A stretch of DNA of 64,000 nucleotides from Cycas panzhihuaensis (GCA_023213395.1 CM041465.1:222773741-222837740), one strand, 5' to 3'. Numbered from the stretch's first letter, positions 35,881 to 48,081 are shown. Notes: generated from the letters alone by a model not told the origin. Numbers and translations: made by a program.

Positions 35881-36067
35881 TTATGGTTTGAGTATACCAT
35901 TTGGGTAATTTAGAAGAAGAAGAAGAAGAAGAAGAAGATGGAATATCTGCGAATATTTCCTCACTCTTTTCTTTCTTTACACTAACTTCACTCTTCACCT
36001 TTATGCTTTCAGCATTAGCATCTACAATAGGAATTGCATCCTCATTAGACTCAAAAAAGGAAAACAT
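35849..36067 (-). pseudogene. Right Copia-3 copy: acidic poly-Ser connector
   Basis: A 72-codon open stretch between integrase and RT, rich in Glu, Lys and Ser, with a run of nine serines encoded by a trinucleotide repeat (about 35910-35938 on the plus strand). It ends KLPKWYTQTIKDSK, the lead-in to RT. The left copy has a shorter run. Confidence 0.75.
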
Positions 36068-37340
36068 TCTTACTAATTACAATCTTTTTTTCTAAGAGAT
36101 CCTAGAGTCTATAGCCTTTGGATAACTCACTATACCCTACAAGAATGCACTTATAGCTTTTATCAAGTTTTTGTCACTTCACATCAAGTACATGTACATA
36201 AGCAATACAACTAAAGACTCGAAGATTACAAGCAGAGGGCTTTATTTTTGTCCAAGCCTCTTCAGGAGTCATATTTCAAACAGATATTATAGGACTTCTG
36301 TTCAAGATAAACATTGTTGTGTTCACTACTTCAACCCATAAGCCATTCAGCATTTTGGCCTTGAGCATACATCTCACCATTTCAATAGTGGTGTGATTCT
36401 TCCTTCTGGCTATACCATTCTACTATAGTGTATAAGATGTTGCCAATTGCCATTTAATGCCATGGTTCTTGCAGAACGCAATGAACTCAGTAGACAAGTA
36501 TTCACATCCATTGTCACTCCTCAGAATTTTGATCCTCTTTTTAAGAGAAGTTTTCTACCTCAACTTTGAATTCCTTAAACTTTCTAAATGCTTCTGGCTT
36601 GTTCTTCAGAAGATAAATCCATATCTTTCTGGCCAAGTCATCAATGAAGGTCATGAAGTATCTTGCTCCTAGTGTGATTGGTCCACATAGATTTAAGTGT
36701 ACCAATTCCAATTTGTCCTTAACCTGCCAAGTGGAGTTGACAAATCTTTCCCTATGTTGTTTCCCTAAAGCACAAGCATGCAGATTTTATTACTTTTCTG
36801 CACTTAAAGAAGATCGTGCACCTTCTTTAACTTATTCCATAAATAAATGCCCTAGTAGTTCAAATGACCAAAATGGTCATGCCATAATGCATCAAATGTA
36901 GTTGTAACAAAACTATACTGAGATGAGCTAGAGAATTTATGTAAGTCGTTCTCCTAAATTCCTTGAGAAATTATAAAATTGCCATCTTTGATAACACACT
37001 TAACAACATCAAACTCCACTTTCAAATTCAATCTAATTATAAGACTTACAGAGAGTAAGTTATGTTTGAAAGATGGGACATACAACACATCAAAGATGTT
37101 GATCTTATTACCAGATTGCCTAAGAACAATTGTAACTTTACCCACTACTCTATGTTGACTATCATCTCCAACAATTATAATCAAACGGTTTCCTTCCTTG
37201 AGGTCCTTAATCCATTCCTTATGAAAGGTAATATGGTTAGAGCCTCTTGAATCGATGTACCATGTACCCAAAGTGCCAAAAATAGCACTAAACATAGACA
37301 TTTTTATCATCGGCAGACAAAGTTGTGGTTTTACCAGCAA
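36068..37340 (-). pseudogene. Right Copia-3 copy: protease and integrase
   Basis: The minus-strand stretch 37340-36954 contains WYIDSRGSNHITFHKEW, where the protease active site D-S-G has become D-S-R. VLYVPSFKHNLLSVS follows. Integrase keeps FIDDLARKIWIYLLK (about 36615-36660) and LRSDNGCEYLSTEF (about 36487-36528), so two catalytic acidic residues are visible. Stops follow. Confidence 0.85.
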
Positions 37341-38170
37341 CTTTCTTCTTTTTATCTACCTTTTTCCTCCAACAATTCTTTTCAAAATGACCAGTCTTTT
37401 TACAGTAGATGCACATGATATCCTTCCTTCCTTTGGGTTCACTTATGCTAAAAGAGAGAGATTGAGTTTGTTTAGGAGCATTCGCCTCCAATTTCTTCTT
37501 AAATTGAGAAGTCAATACCATGCCACTACTGTTATTCACATATCCACCCATGCGTTTTTTTTCGTGCAAGAGAAGTCCAACTAATTCTTCAAAGGTCAAA
37601 CACTGTGACCTCTCAATTAGGCACAAATTGGTGACAAAATTTACAATAGCCTTTATGGAGGTTATTTTATGTGATGCTCACAGGTTCTCTCTACTTAACT
37701 TTCTCACCAGCGTCTATTAATTGATCTCTAATCTCCTTAAGGCTTTATAAATGGGCAAAAATAAAGTCATCAATAATCATTTTACAAGCATACAATTGAT
37801 TCCTAAGGTATAAAACTCCACTTTTGTTCTTTGTTTCATATAGATCTTTTAATGTTTGCCATGCTTCTATAGATGTTGTCTTGCTTTGCAAATGTGTGAT
37901 GAGTTCATCTATAATAGACAAACCAATAATTGTGAGCACTTCTATGTCTTTATCCTCCCAATCCTCCACATCTTTAGCCATTACTGTTGAAATAATAAAG
38001 GTCGATCTAACAAACATTCCAACTATTGTTGCAGCTTGAGGGGTTGCCTAAACTAGCTTGGGTTCCTTACTTTCAACTATTTCCATTAATCTTTTTAGAG
38101 CTAAGATATTGAATATTTTAAACTTCCATATTACATATTTTGTGCCATTTAGTTATTGTGACTCTCAAAT
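37288..38170 (-). pseudogene. Right Copia-3 copy: gag
   Basis: Starts near 38170 (NGTKYVIWKFKIFNILALK). The open stretch 38017-37745 covers the UBN2 core, and 37626-37288 carries an intact CX2CX4HX4C zinc knuckle, CIYCKKTGHFEKNC (about 37373-37414), flanked by a Lys-rich tail. Gag here is better preserved than in the left copy. Confidence 0.87.
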
Positions 38171-39049
38171 AAAGTAACCAACTATGCTCACACTAGATAT
38201 TATCATAAAAAACCACAATAAAACCGTGACCACAAGCGAGAGTTTATAAAAATACTCAGAGGCCGCAAGGTCTGTTTATAAATCTGAACTCAAAATATGA
38301 TTACAACAACTCAAATTTTCAAAAATGGAGTTCTAATAGAAAAGTTATGGAAATTAGCACTTTTAGGCATTAAAGCCCCCTTCACCACATGATTGTGGGC
38401 TAAAAAATAAAGGTGCAGAGCCCAAATTACATCAAATATGATTAAATTTCATTAACTTAATATTTAAAACATTATAAAAGGGATAAATAATAATTCATAT
38501 TTGACGGTTAAAAAATTTGATATGTCGTCACTGTCCACAATCATGCATGTGCCATCGCAAGAGGTTGTGGGCTCACCAAAGCCATTTTTTGATAAAATTC
38601 AGTAAACGAATAGTCAAAATTGGGGGTTTTGACCACAATCTACGCATCTGCAACCTCATATAGGAGGAAAAATAATCACAAATGATGAAAAATCTAGTTG
38701 AAATGAGATTTGTAAACCCTTCAACTTTTTGTGTTTTTTAAGGCAAAATGAGAGCAAAAAATCTCATTTTTAATGCAATGTTTGTTGCAAAATTGATCTC
38801 TAATGAGTCTAGAACAATTACACAACATTAAAATTTGCAAAAACTCTAAGTTTTGAATGGTCGTTTGTCTCAAAGTCGCCCAACAATAAAAAACGTCTCA
38901 TTTTTCCATTTTAAATCCCTATGGGTTTGCATAAGATCTGCAAAAACTCACAAGGAACCACTGTATAACAACAATAATGCCCCAAAGATCTGATTTGTAA
39001 CAAAAAATTAAGAAAATTCTCACAAAATGAGCAGTGGGCTCTAATACCA

Positions 39050-39405
39050 TGTCAAAGAAACTGAGAACAGGACTAAACTAAAACTTCAAAAGAAAGCAAG
39101 AAAGTTGAGAGATTATAAAAGTGATAACAAGGAAAATTTGTTTGTATTAAATCACTTGCAATACATGCTCGTATTTGCTCCAAAGCTCCCATGCAATCAC
39201 CCTCAGAGTTTTAGGTTTGAAAACCATTATTGAGAAAATGATTTACTCCTCAATTTAAGGATTATGTCAAGGAGTTGAGGAAGTTACATGAGAGCAACTA
39301 ACCTTTCATTATTAACCCACTAACATAAAGTGCACATTATTAACATTATTAAGTGTGCATAATGAAATACACAATAATGTAATGAAATGCACATTATTTT
39401 TAACA
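39050..39405 (-). repeat. LTR C of the Copia-3 array (5' LTR of right copy)
   Basis: TGTCAAAGAAACTG to TTTTTAACA, 356 bp, preceded by the primer-site complement ggctctaatacca (39037-39049). Confidence 0.92.
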
Positions 39406-39979
39406 GAAATCCCCAGTGGTTGAACCTCGATAGGGTCGTTAATCCAAAATTCGAGCTCCTCTAAGTCCTCACACTTGTCATTGCTCCTATTTTATAGCTA
39501 GTACAATGTAGTTCTTTCCTTCATGGTTAGGCAAAAATCTAGGATAAATCACTCCCTTGGGAGGGCTTGGGGATTAATGGATAGGGTGCCTAAGACAGTT
39601 GTTTTTGGGATAAGGATCTCGACGATCCTCCCATCCATTGGGAGTCTTTGCTTGTTTGCTTTTCTCCTCGGGAGAAATTAGCTAAAGGTTCTTTGCTTTT
39701 GCTCGAATTTCTTTAGTTCTTTTTTGTTTCTTTTGTATTGCTTGATTTAACACCTAGCTAGCAGTTGCTTACATTTCTTTGCTTAGCACACACTTAGAAA
39801 GGCATCTCTCTTCCTTTCACGAAGGAGTTGAAGATACATCGAGACTTGTTATCGTAGTTGCATTTTGCAAAGGCCACTCTTCCTCCTTGCTTAAGGATTC
39901 CTTAGGTGACCCATCTTAATCGACATCACTACCTAGGACTATACAAGGTCTCACCTTCTCAAGGTATACTAGAAAGCCA
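39406..39979. other. Right part of insertion X
   Basis: 574 bp with no coding domain. Pyrimidine-rich in the middle (39660-39740). It ends where LINE RT reading resumes. Confidence 0.5.
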
Positions 39980-39984
39980 TTGTG

Positions 39985-40299
39985 ACTAAAACCTTAAGGG
40001 CAAAAATCAGCCAGGGTAGCATCAAACTGATCCTGAAGAGTGGTGATCCTAAATTGATCTCTAGTTGGAAACTGATTACCCTGCTTAATGTCTCCTATAA
40101 ATCCTTCGCCAAAGCTTTGGCCAAGCATGTCAAACATATTCTCTCAAAGATCAAAACAGACAGGTTTCACAAAAAGAAGATACATCCTAGATAACTTCAC
40201 TAGTGCACGAGAGGGCATAAAGTGGACTACGCTTACCTTTGAGAATACCCTCTTTACGAAGATTGATTCTGAAAAGGCTAATGATAAAGTTAAGTGGCC
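39985..40299 (+). pseudogene. LINE reverse transcriptase, middle fragment
   Basis: Reads GSIKLILKSGDPKLISSWK, then LLNVSYKSFAKALAKHVK, and one frame over QTGFTKRRYILDN and IDSEKANDKVKWP. These are consecutive L1 RT blocks. The RT catalytic Asp block A reads S-E-K-A-N-D where F-E-K-A-Y-D is usual. The fragment is bounded by X on the left and Y on the right, and its last codons continue at 57364. Confidence 0.9.
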
Positions 40300-40735
40300 C
40301 AATATGAACTAGATTTCTTAAATGAAGCTAGTTGAAGAGATGCTAGGCAATAGAATACACAAAAAAAGACAACCCTTCAAAATGAAAACCAACTTGTTAT
40401 TCTTGAATAATAAACGAGTTTATATACAAGTATATGAGACATGCAAACTATTAATTATAGATTCGTTACACCTAACTAATTGGAATCCAAAAGGGATGCA
40501 AACTACTACTAATAGATCAGTTACATCTAACCAATTGGAATCTATTCTCACCAACTCAACTACTAACTTATTCACTAACTCATTGACTCACTAACTCCCT
40601 CCTTAATTTGTGGTCGTAACTGAAAGTTCATGAGGACCAACACTTATTATAAAAACACACTTTAAACTACCTACCTCTAATTAATATAAGCCATAATACA
40701 TTTACGGTACATGATACATATAATATAGCTCATCA
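40300..40735 (-). repeat. 3' LTR of element Y
   Basis: Begins caatatgaac where the other copy has tgatatgaac, so the terminal TG has changed. Ends AGCTCATCA. Long shared blocks with 48477-48651 (gttgaagagatg, cacaaaaaaagacaaccc) and with 57111-57358 (aatataagccata.tacattta). Confidence 0.9.
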
Positions 40736-43309
40736 ATTCCTCCCTGCTTAGGAGGAAATTATCCCCAATGTCATAGGCCCCGATACATGTGAAATCACTA
40801 GGGCATGATAGGTTTGAAGAACTAGGTGTTGCATTTCTTGTATACCATCCATGATACTATATGATGTGACCTCGTTCCAAGAAGTATGTCAAGTAAATAA
40901 GGAAGGAAAAAATCCTATAAAATAACTATTTTCTACTTGAAGAAGGCAGTTGCTAATGTGAGAACCTTGGCCATAGGTTGGAATGAATAACGTGCCTCAA
41001 ACTATGCGTGTTCTTTGGACACTGAAGATGCACACAAAAGAGGGTTGAGTTGATAAGACCCTTCCTTGATGGGATGCATAGTACTAAGGAACATAATATT
41101 GTGCCATGTGGCCCATGCTAGGGGTGAACCTACTAGATTCTCTAGAGTACCTAAATGTGTCCAAAACCTTGGTTAACGGTGCTAGTGTGTGTACACTCTT
41201 CAACAAAGTGTGAAGGACAACCTGCTCATGGGTTGGTGATATAGAGATCATTGGTGGTGCAAAAGCCATTGTAGAATCCCAATGCAAAGAAAAAGGCCCC
41301 TTGGACAAAGAGATAGTTGTTGTAAGATCTACATGTGATTGATGTTGTTGAAGTGGCATTTCATCAATCTTTAGTGGAGTGAATAGTAGCATAGAAGGCA
41401 CCAATTGCACTAAAGATGTTGTGGTGTGCTCTTGAGGCAAACGTTACTTTTGTTGATGCAGTTGTATTTATAGTGGCATTGACGGTCGAACCAACTAGGA
41501 AACTGAAACTGCAATTTGTAGAGGTGCCACAAACGCAATGGCAATGACAACTACTTACATGTATGGCAAAGGCCCTATGGGAGGTCCTTGTGGAAATTGA
41601 AGTGGAATAATAGGAGAAATCATTCCCTGAATACCTACTTACATGTTCATTGCCTGCTAAAACATTATGTCACTCGTTGCAATTGCTCTTGAAGAAATTG
41701 TGCTTAATCCTCAACAATTTGTTCTTATAATTTCTTCATACTAGGATGTACTTTTATAATTAACACCAAAATGTGATTTTTTTTTCTTTTCACAAGTGAA
41801 ATGACATGCAAATCACTAAATGGTCCCCTTTTTGGCACCTTTACAATTACAAACACTAAAAACCTTTTTCTTAGATCTAAGACGACTCAATTTAAAAATA
41901 TATATACAAACTCCCCATCACTCTATAATGAACTTGGTGCATGTAGAGGCCAAAAATCAGGAAGAAAACGTGAAGAATTCACACCAATAATATGAATAGA
42001 TAATGCAACACTTGCAAAGGAGCTCTTGTTGTCAACAAATCTTACTTAAAATACCTTCTAATCCCAGCATTTCTTCATCAACCAAATTTTAGATGAATCA
42101 TTCTCCTACAATTACTGTTACTCTCAAGTGACAAAATAGCAAGCACTTCTCCAGCTTGCAATACTAGTTGTTTCCATTTATGGTGCCTATGTTTATCCAT
42201 ATTAATGTCCATGAAGAATATTGATAGAAGACTTTGAAATAGTCCACTAGTGTTTACAATGATCTGCTTTGCTTCCTTGTCCAGTGTAAGGCTTGTAAGC
42301 GTGTTGACGACAATCTATCAAGTGCCGCATTAGATTCGTTTTTGTGACAAATAATGTCTTGAATGTTGCTTATCGGAAACCCTATTTTGTAATTTCTTTT
42401 ATTTTGTCTTCAAATTTACCTCATCATGCCTGTAGTGTCGGTGAGCATTCTCAGAAGTTATAGAGATTGGTCGACAATCTCTATTTTGGGGTTAGTTGAT
42501 ATCGTACCATTTAGCAAATGATCGTTTACTACTATGAATCCAATACTTTTTGGAAGGCAGCCTCTAGTGCTTCCAATTTTACAATAAATGTAATGGTATT
42601 TGGCCATGTTTATGAGGATGAGCAGTCTTGACAGGTTGAAGATCAAATAATCATTCTCTACAATTGTTTGTTCTCTGCTACTACTTTCTATAATTGAATT
42701 GTCAACTTTGTACAAGTTTGTTGTTGTAGAGTAATGACGTTATGGATCCCTAAGATCTTGTAATTACTAGTATTGCCAGTTTGAAAACGATCTCAGTGAC
42801 AACTTTATGAATTTCTCCTTCCTAAGGATTCTTTGAGCTAAGCATTTCTAGCAACATTGTGGCCCTTGTAGTTAACACCAACTAATTGCAATAAATTGAT
42901 GTTAAAAGACACAAATGCTCATTTTTTAACCATCGACAACACTCCCATTGATGCATTTGGAATAAGCATCTTGGAGAAAATGAAGAAATATATGAAGCCC
43001 ATGGGTATCAAACCCTGATTCTGCATTCACCTCCACAAGCATTTTAGCTACACATATCCAAAATTAATCGTCGAAGAAATGTAGAGAGATTCTAGAATTG
43101 GAGTCAACAAATGCAATTGTGCAGAAGGCATGGGTAGGCAAATTATAACAGTAAGAGAAGGGGCACAAAACTAAACCCTTACCAACTGTATAAGAGAGGA
43201 GACAAATACAAGCATAGGGCTACTTGTTCTTGACGATAATGCACATGAAGATGTTGATACATAGGTGGATAGAAAGCAAAGGTGAATGGCCTAAAGACAT
43301 TAGGTAGAG
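40736..43309 (-). other. Left interior of element Y, no coding domain
   Basis: The first bases, complement of a purine-rich tract (ttcctccct), mark the 3' end of the element. The longest open stretch (41440-41084, minus, 118 codons) is Ser/Thr/Leu-rich with no family resemblance, and I do not call it a gene. Nothing else was recognised. Confidence 0.55.
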
Positions 43310-43314
43310 GAGGG

Positions 43315-43744
43315 TGTTAGCAATAGTTAACTTAGGTTAACTATATACTTAATGCTTCATTAGAGGATACTTATCATGAGTAAGTGTGACGAAGGGATAT
43401 GTCCTTATATGAACAAGTACGATGAAGAGCCGTGTCCATACACAAAGGGTTACGACATCATTTTAGGGTATATTTATACGTACCGCCTTGGTATTCCAAC
43501 CAATCAACTCAGATCAATGTGATTTCATCATATCAACTCGTATTCCATCTCATCATCAAACACTGTGTTGTTTTCTAATATTTTAATATAATAAACATTA
43601 TGTTGGTGGGTTTTCTCTCCCGGAAGTTTCCCACAATAAATCTGGTGTTCAAGTCTCCTTGTGTATGTTCCTGGCATGTAACCGTCCCTATCTCTGGTTG
43701 GCTTAACAATTGACCTGCAACTTGCATATACACAAACCTTAACA
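43315..43744 (+). repeat. 5' LTR of element W
   Basis: TGTTAGCAATAG to CCTTAACA. TATA-like ggtatatttata at about 43468-43479. An internal palindrome-like gttaacttaggttaac lies at 43325-43340. Confidence 0.9.
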
Positions 43745-43757
43745 CGGTATCAGAGCC
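43745..43757 (+). other. Primer-binding site of element W
   Basis: cggtatcagagcc, differing from the initiator-Met primer site only in the first base, abuts the LTR. Confidence 0.85.
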
Positions 43758-45149
43758 TAAGGAAGCGAGGAATAACATTAGAACTCAAATTTGAGATTGG
43801 AAACAAGTGAGTTTGTCACTAATCAGTTAAAATCAAAGATTGGAGATCCATAGATCATGTTGACATTGAGAAAAGAGGCCATCCGGAGTTGCCAAAATGC
43901 ATTGGGCACATTATATGCATGTAGCACCAACATTAGAAGCTATGTGCCGACATTGGGCATCAACTAAAGTATACAACGACGTTGGGCTCAGATTGGGTAT
44001 CATAAAGCAAGTTTTGAAGATGTTGGGCACCTTTTGATAGTGTTGGGCTTCAAATTGAAGTTGTACAACAAAGAATGAGCAGTATTGAGAGCTGTTAAAT
44101 TGAATTTCGGTAACATTTGGAACTAGGCGAGTTTGAGAAAGAACCTACCTTCGTTTGACTGTGTTCTAGTGAAATAATCACTAATAAAAGCCTCTGAATA
44201 ATCTATGTATGATCAGAATCTGATTTTGCTAACATCGGAAGCTGTCTGAATGATTAGAAAGTTTTGTTAATGCCCAGCACAGCCCGATAATTTCATGCGG
44301 GAGCCGTGACCATTCTAAACATCGCAATGATAAAAAATTTAAGCCGCATTAAATAAAATCAATCACTAAAGTTGTTGTATATCCTTCAACGTTGAAGTTT
44401 GACAGTAAATGAGCATCGTCATGCGAAATAAACTCTGCAGAAGAGTCGTAGTTTGATTAGTCTATGTCAAAACAAAGGACACAAGATAAAACATTAAAGA
44501 AAACTCTGGAAAGATGCCGTCATTGAACTTTTTGCATAAAAAGTCGTTGCCTTGCAAAGTAAACTACGCAGAGTTGCCATCATTTGCAATCTATGCCAAA
44601 ACGGAGAACGTAATGATATAAAATAAACATTCGAATACCATTCAGTTAATATTTCAACATTTTAATATAGTCTGAAGGCACGCATTGATATTGATTGCAA
44701 TTTTAATGCACGCGAGTTAAATATTAGTCACATGGCCTTTTTTGAGAAGATATCATTGAAAGAATATTCCTTTTGAATATTCTATTTTTAATATTTGGCT
44801 TAAAATCTTAGAAAAAGTGATACATTCGGCAATTAAAGCATTTTACTATGTTTATTCGGTGTTACTCCATCTAGAATCGACCCAACAACACGTGACATCT
44901 AGCATTTAGATCTAATTGATTTTGTCAAGAAGTTTACAGTGATAAAATGAGCCTTTGTTTACATTATATCTTCGATTGACGTTAAAAGGCATATTCTTTG
45001 TGGAAAATGTATGGGACATACATTTGCTTCTCAATAAATTGGTATATGAAGCAATGATTCAAGCTTCATAAAGTGATAAACATTACGAATCAAGACTCAT
45101 AATTGTGTTTGGCAATCAAGTGGAAGTGAATTCGGAGTATCTATAGACA

Positions 45150-45920
45150 TGGACATCAGAAATACCTTATTGCCATCAGTGATCTTTGATGGAACCAATT
45201 TCAAGGAGTGAAAGTCCAACGTAGAGCTCATATTGATGGTCTAAGAACTTTGGGACCTAACCTGCAAGACTCCACCTGAGAAAAAAGAAGGGGAACCTAA
45301 AGTTAAACCACATAAACTCACACAAAGAAGGCAACTTCATGCCACTGGTGTACTAAAGTTCTCACTTGCCCCAAATCAGAGAGCACTTGTCCACAAGTTG
45401 AATACGTCGAACAACATTTGGAAGACTCTATGTGACACATTTAAAAAGAAGAAGACAAACTGTTTGGTCGTCTTACAGGGTGAATTGTTCAACTCTTGCA
45501 TTGAGGATGAGAGCAATATCAACACCTATTTGAATAAATTGACTAATATTAGGAATAAGCTAGAGGGAATAGAAGAAAACCTAATTAATGATAAAATCAT
45601 GTTCACAATCATCATGAACAAGTTGCTAGCAACCTACAACACCTTTCAAATCGTGTATAATGTTGACGAGATGTTGCAATTTGCCTAATTTTAGAAACTA
45701 AAGGAGCTTCTTCTTGTGGAGAAAGCTAAGCTTAAACATCATGGATTTGTGGGTTCTACTGATACTAATCATGCCCTATCCTCAAAATTTTAGAAAAATG
45801 AGAATGAAGACAAGGATAAACGTTCACTTGAAGAGGGTACCAATAAAGGGAAGAAGAAGAAATATAATGCTTCATGTACTTATCGTAAAAAGATGGGCCA
45901 CAAGGAGAAGGAGTGCTAGG
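45150..45920 (+). pseudogene. Element W gag remnant
   Basis: LPSVIFDGTNFKE (about 45166-45210) is the copia gag start. After a stop the UBN2 core follows: LNTSNNIWKTLCDTFKKKK (about 45390-45450), and an open stretch to 45688 with LVVLQGELFNSCIEDESN. The zinc knuckle CTYRKKMGHKEKEC (about 45874-45917) has Arg in place of the second cysteine. The leader upstream of gag is 1.4 kb and featureless. Confidence 0.8.
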
Positions 45921-46700
45921 TGAGGAAAAAGAACTTAAGGCAAGCCAATGGGAAGAAGAAGATTGTAGCTTATTGTGTGCGAATATCAACTCGAAAGTCG
46001 CCAAATCAAAAGCACTATTCGATGATTGACTCAGGCACACAACAGCATATCTCTCCTTGTAAGCATAGTTTTGATGTGTTAAAGCAAAATATTAGCCAAA
46101 TGGACATCATACTCAATAATGCTAGTGTGGTACCAATAAAATATATTGAAACAGTCACAGTGAAAGGCGATTGGCTTGAGAAGGTGTGGTATACACCTAG
46201 AATGAGTCTCAATCTTCTTTCTACTTAGGATACCTAGGCATACTTTCCCAAAGATAAGTCAGAAGTGAAACAATTTAAAACAACAGCTAAAAAGATATGT
46301 GAAAGTCAAATAGAATTGTTAAGGAATAATAGTGGAAAAGCCTACGACAATCACATTTCTAAGTTTTGTTCTAATCATGGTATTAAGTTAATCCCACATG
46401 ATGGAGTTACCACACGGAAAGTTAATACCTTGATCAACATGGCATTGTGTAGGGTGAAAACACAACATATGCCATCCAACTTCAAGATAGAAGCTGTGAG
46501 AACTGAGGTTCACATTGTGAACCAGATCCCAACCTCTACAGTTCAAAATGTGATGCGACATGAAAAATGCACTGGTTAGAAGCCTTCCATTGAAAAAATA
46601 AAAATCTTCAAGTGCGTTGCAAATACACTAATCTTTGACAGACAGTTGAAGAAATCTAACCATAGTCGCAAAAGTGCTTTTGTGGGATACCATGGAAACA
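45921..46700 (+). pseudogene. Element W protease and partial integrase
   Basis: MIDSGTQQHISPCKHSF (about 46021-46071) carries the intact protease D-S-G. WYTPRMSLNLLST closes the protease. The frame then jumps past the integrase zinc domain and first catalytic Asp into LLRNNSGKAY (about 46315-46346), where L-R-S-D-N-G-G-E-Y is usual. The catalytic Asp is therefore replaced. SAFVGYHGNNHTYRLWD (about 46672-46723) is the integrase end. Confidence 0.75.
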
Positions 46701-46899
46701 ACCATACATATAGACTTTGGGATCTGGTGATGCAGAACTTTCTTTATTGTTAAGATATAAGGATTGACGAAGCATCGACATACAAGTTTGATGTTTGTTA
46801 CCCCCCCTTCACGACATCTCCTAATCTTGCAAAGGTCGAGCTCCAAGAGGAAGATGAAGTAAAAGGTAATGAAAAACACCAATTACTCATTAAGGAGAT

Positions 46900-47642
46900 G
46901 GCAACCTCCTCTAAGTCATTATTGGCTATAACTGAGGATGTAACAGAAAGACTGATTGAAACTCAAACTAGTAGTCAACTTCAAATGATGAAAGTCATTC
47001 ACTCCCACGTTCCTGATTCATTATGGCAAATGAATCCTTCCTGGAGAGTAGTTAAGGAGTAGGATAAAGATTCTTTACATGAAAATATTCCTTCTGTTTG
47101 AATTGACCTTGAGACGACGATTGCGCCCGTTGTTTAGAAGCCAATACATAGATCAAATATAGTAGCTACACTTGGTGGAAAGTTACATCAAAATAATATT
47201 TGAATTGCATTTCTTAACCTAGACTTACCGAGATTATATCAAGCACAAACCTCTATGGCCATTAAGGAAGGACCAGATAAACTCTTATGCCAATTGAATT
47301 GCACTAAAGGTATATACTCTGTGTTCGATGTGGACTCGTCTTCAATTGATGAAACATTACGACCTATGAGAGAAACTCTTAGTCCGGCAGAAGAGTACCT
47401 ACAAGATCAAGTATCGACATTGGAAGCGAGATACTAGTTGATCATTCAAGAGGTGTTTGATGAAAGCGAGCTTCAAGTGGAATCTTCTTCGACCATTAAC
47501 TAGGTTGCAAACTGATTCATGGAGTTGTTGGATGAATGTCACCAGTCAACACTCAGCAAGATCACCTTTGAGGGGGAATCAGTCTATAAGGACAGATCTC
47601 CCGACTAATGGAGCAGTTAATTTTGCTTCATCCCCTATTCGC
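46900..47642 (+). other. Element W post-integrase region without RT
   Basis: Contains a connector-like acidic stretch and an open frame at 47255-47437 that I could not assign to RT or RNase H. No YVDD-type motif is present in any frame, so the RT and RNase H are deleted. Confidence 0.6.
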
Positions 47643-47654
47643 ATTAAGGGGGGA

Positions 47655-48076
47655 TGTTAGCGATAGTTAACTTAGGTTAACTATATACTTAATGCTTCAT
47701 TAGGGGATAGTTATCATGAGTAGGTGCGATGGAGGGATGTGTCCTTATATGAACAGGTACAATGAAGAGTCGCATCCATACGCGAAGGGTTACGACATCG
47801 TTTCAAGGTATATTTATACATGCCTCCTTGGTATTCCAACCAATGAACTCGGATTAATGTGATCTCATCATATCAACTCATATTCCATCTCATCATTGAA
47901 CGCTATGTTTTTTAATATTTTAATAAACATTGTGTTAGTGAGTTTTCTCTCTCAGGAGTTTTCCACAATAAATCTGGCATTCAAGTCTCCTTGTGCATGT
48001 TCCTAGCGTGTAACAGTCCCTACCTCTAGTTGGCTTACCAACAAACCTGTAATCTGCATATACACAAACCTTAACA
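47655..48076 (+). repeat. 3' LTR of element W
   Basis: TGTTAGCGATAG to CCTTAACA. Close match to 43315-43744 with scattered substitutions and a few short deletions. Confidence 0.9.
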
Positions 48077-48081
48077 AAGGG

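Larger units (their letters stand above)
24839..39405 (-). mobile_element. Copia-3 tandem array: LTR-internal-LTR-internal-LTR
   Basis: Three LTRs of one family (24839-25187, 33874-34235, 39050-39405) alternate with two internal regions in the same minus-strand orientation. The middle LTR has a primer-site complement on its left and a purine-tract complement on its right. It therefore serves as 5' LTR for the left copy and as 3' LTR for the right copy. Both internal regions hold gag, protease, integrase, RT and RNase H in copia order (about 4.8-4.9 kb each once element N is removed). Outer flanks agaat and gaaat match only partly. Confidence 0.9.
22355..39979. mobile_element. Insertion X in the LINE, carrying the copia array
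   Basis: X starts TGTTGTTGGGG at 22355 and ends AAGCCA at 39979. The LINE is read right up to one side and from the other. Flanks ttgtt (22350-22354) and ttgtg (39980-39984) match at 4 of 5 positions. The TG...CA ends and a TATA-like stretch (cttataaatact, about 23007-23018) suggest an LTR element, but I could not align a left with a right LTR, so class and strand stay open. Its own sequence is 22355-24838 and 39406-39979. Confidence 0.5.
43315..48076 (+). mobile_element. Element W: copia derivative with gag but without RT
   Basis: LTRs of 430 and 422 bp, an initiator-Met-type primer site, a purine tract attaagggggga (47643-47654), and flanks gaggg (43310-43314) and aaggg (48077-48081), 4 of 5 alike. 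Coding remnants are gag, protease and part of integrase. Reverse transcriptase and RNase H are absent. At 4.8 kb it is a non-autonomous derivative, inserted in the interior of Y. Confidence 0.88.

Noticed and set aside
35901-36095. Plus ORF with a poly-Glu run at 35901-36095.
   Set aside because: Antisense reading of the poly-Ser connector of the right copia copy.
32091-37584. Two similar 109-codon plus-strand ORFs (32091-32420 and 37255-37584) that look like a conserved gene pair.
   Set aside because: They lie exactly antisense to the gag-protease region of the two Copia-3 copies. Their similarity follows from the copia paralogy.
40295-40312. LINE ORF ending NMN with a natural stop at about 40310.
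   Set aside because: The last residues are translated from the Y LTR. The true continuation is at 57364.
46800-46882. Minus ORF 46882-46628 as a small gene in W.
   Set aside because: Antisense to the integrase end of W. No independent support.
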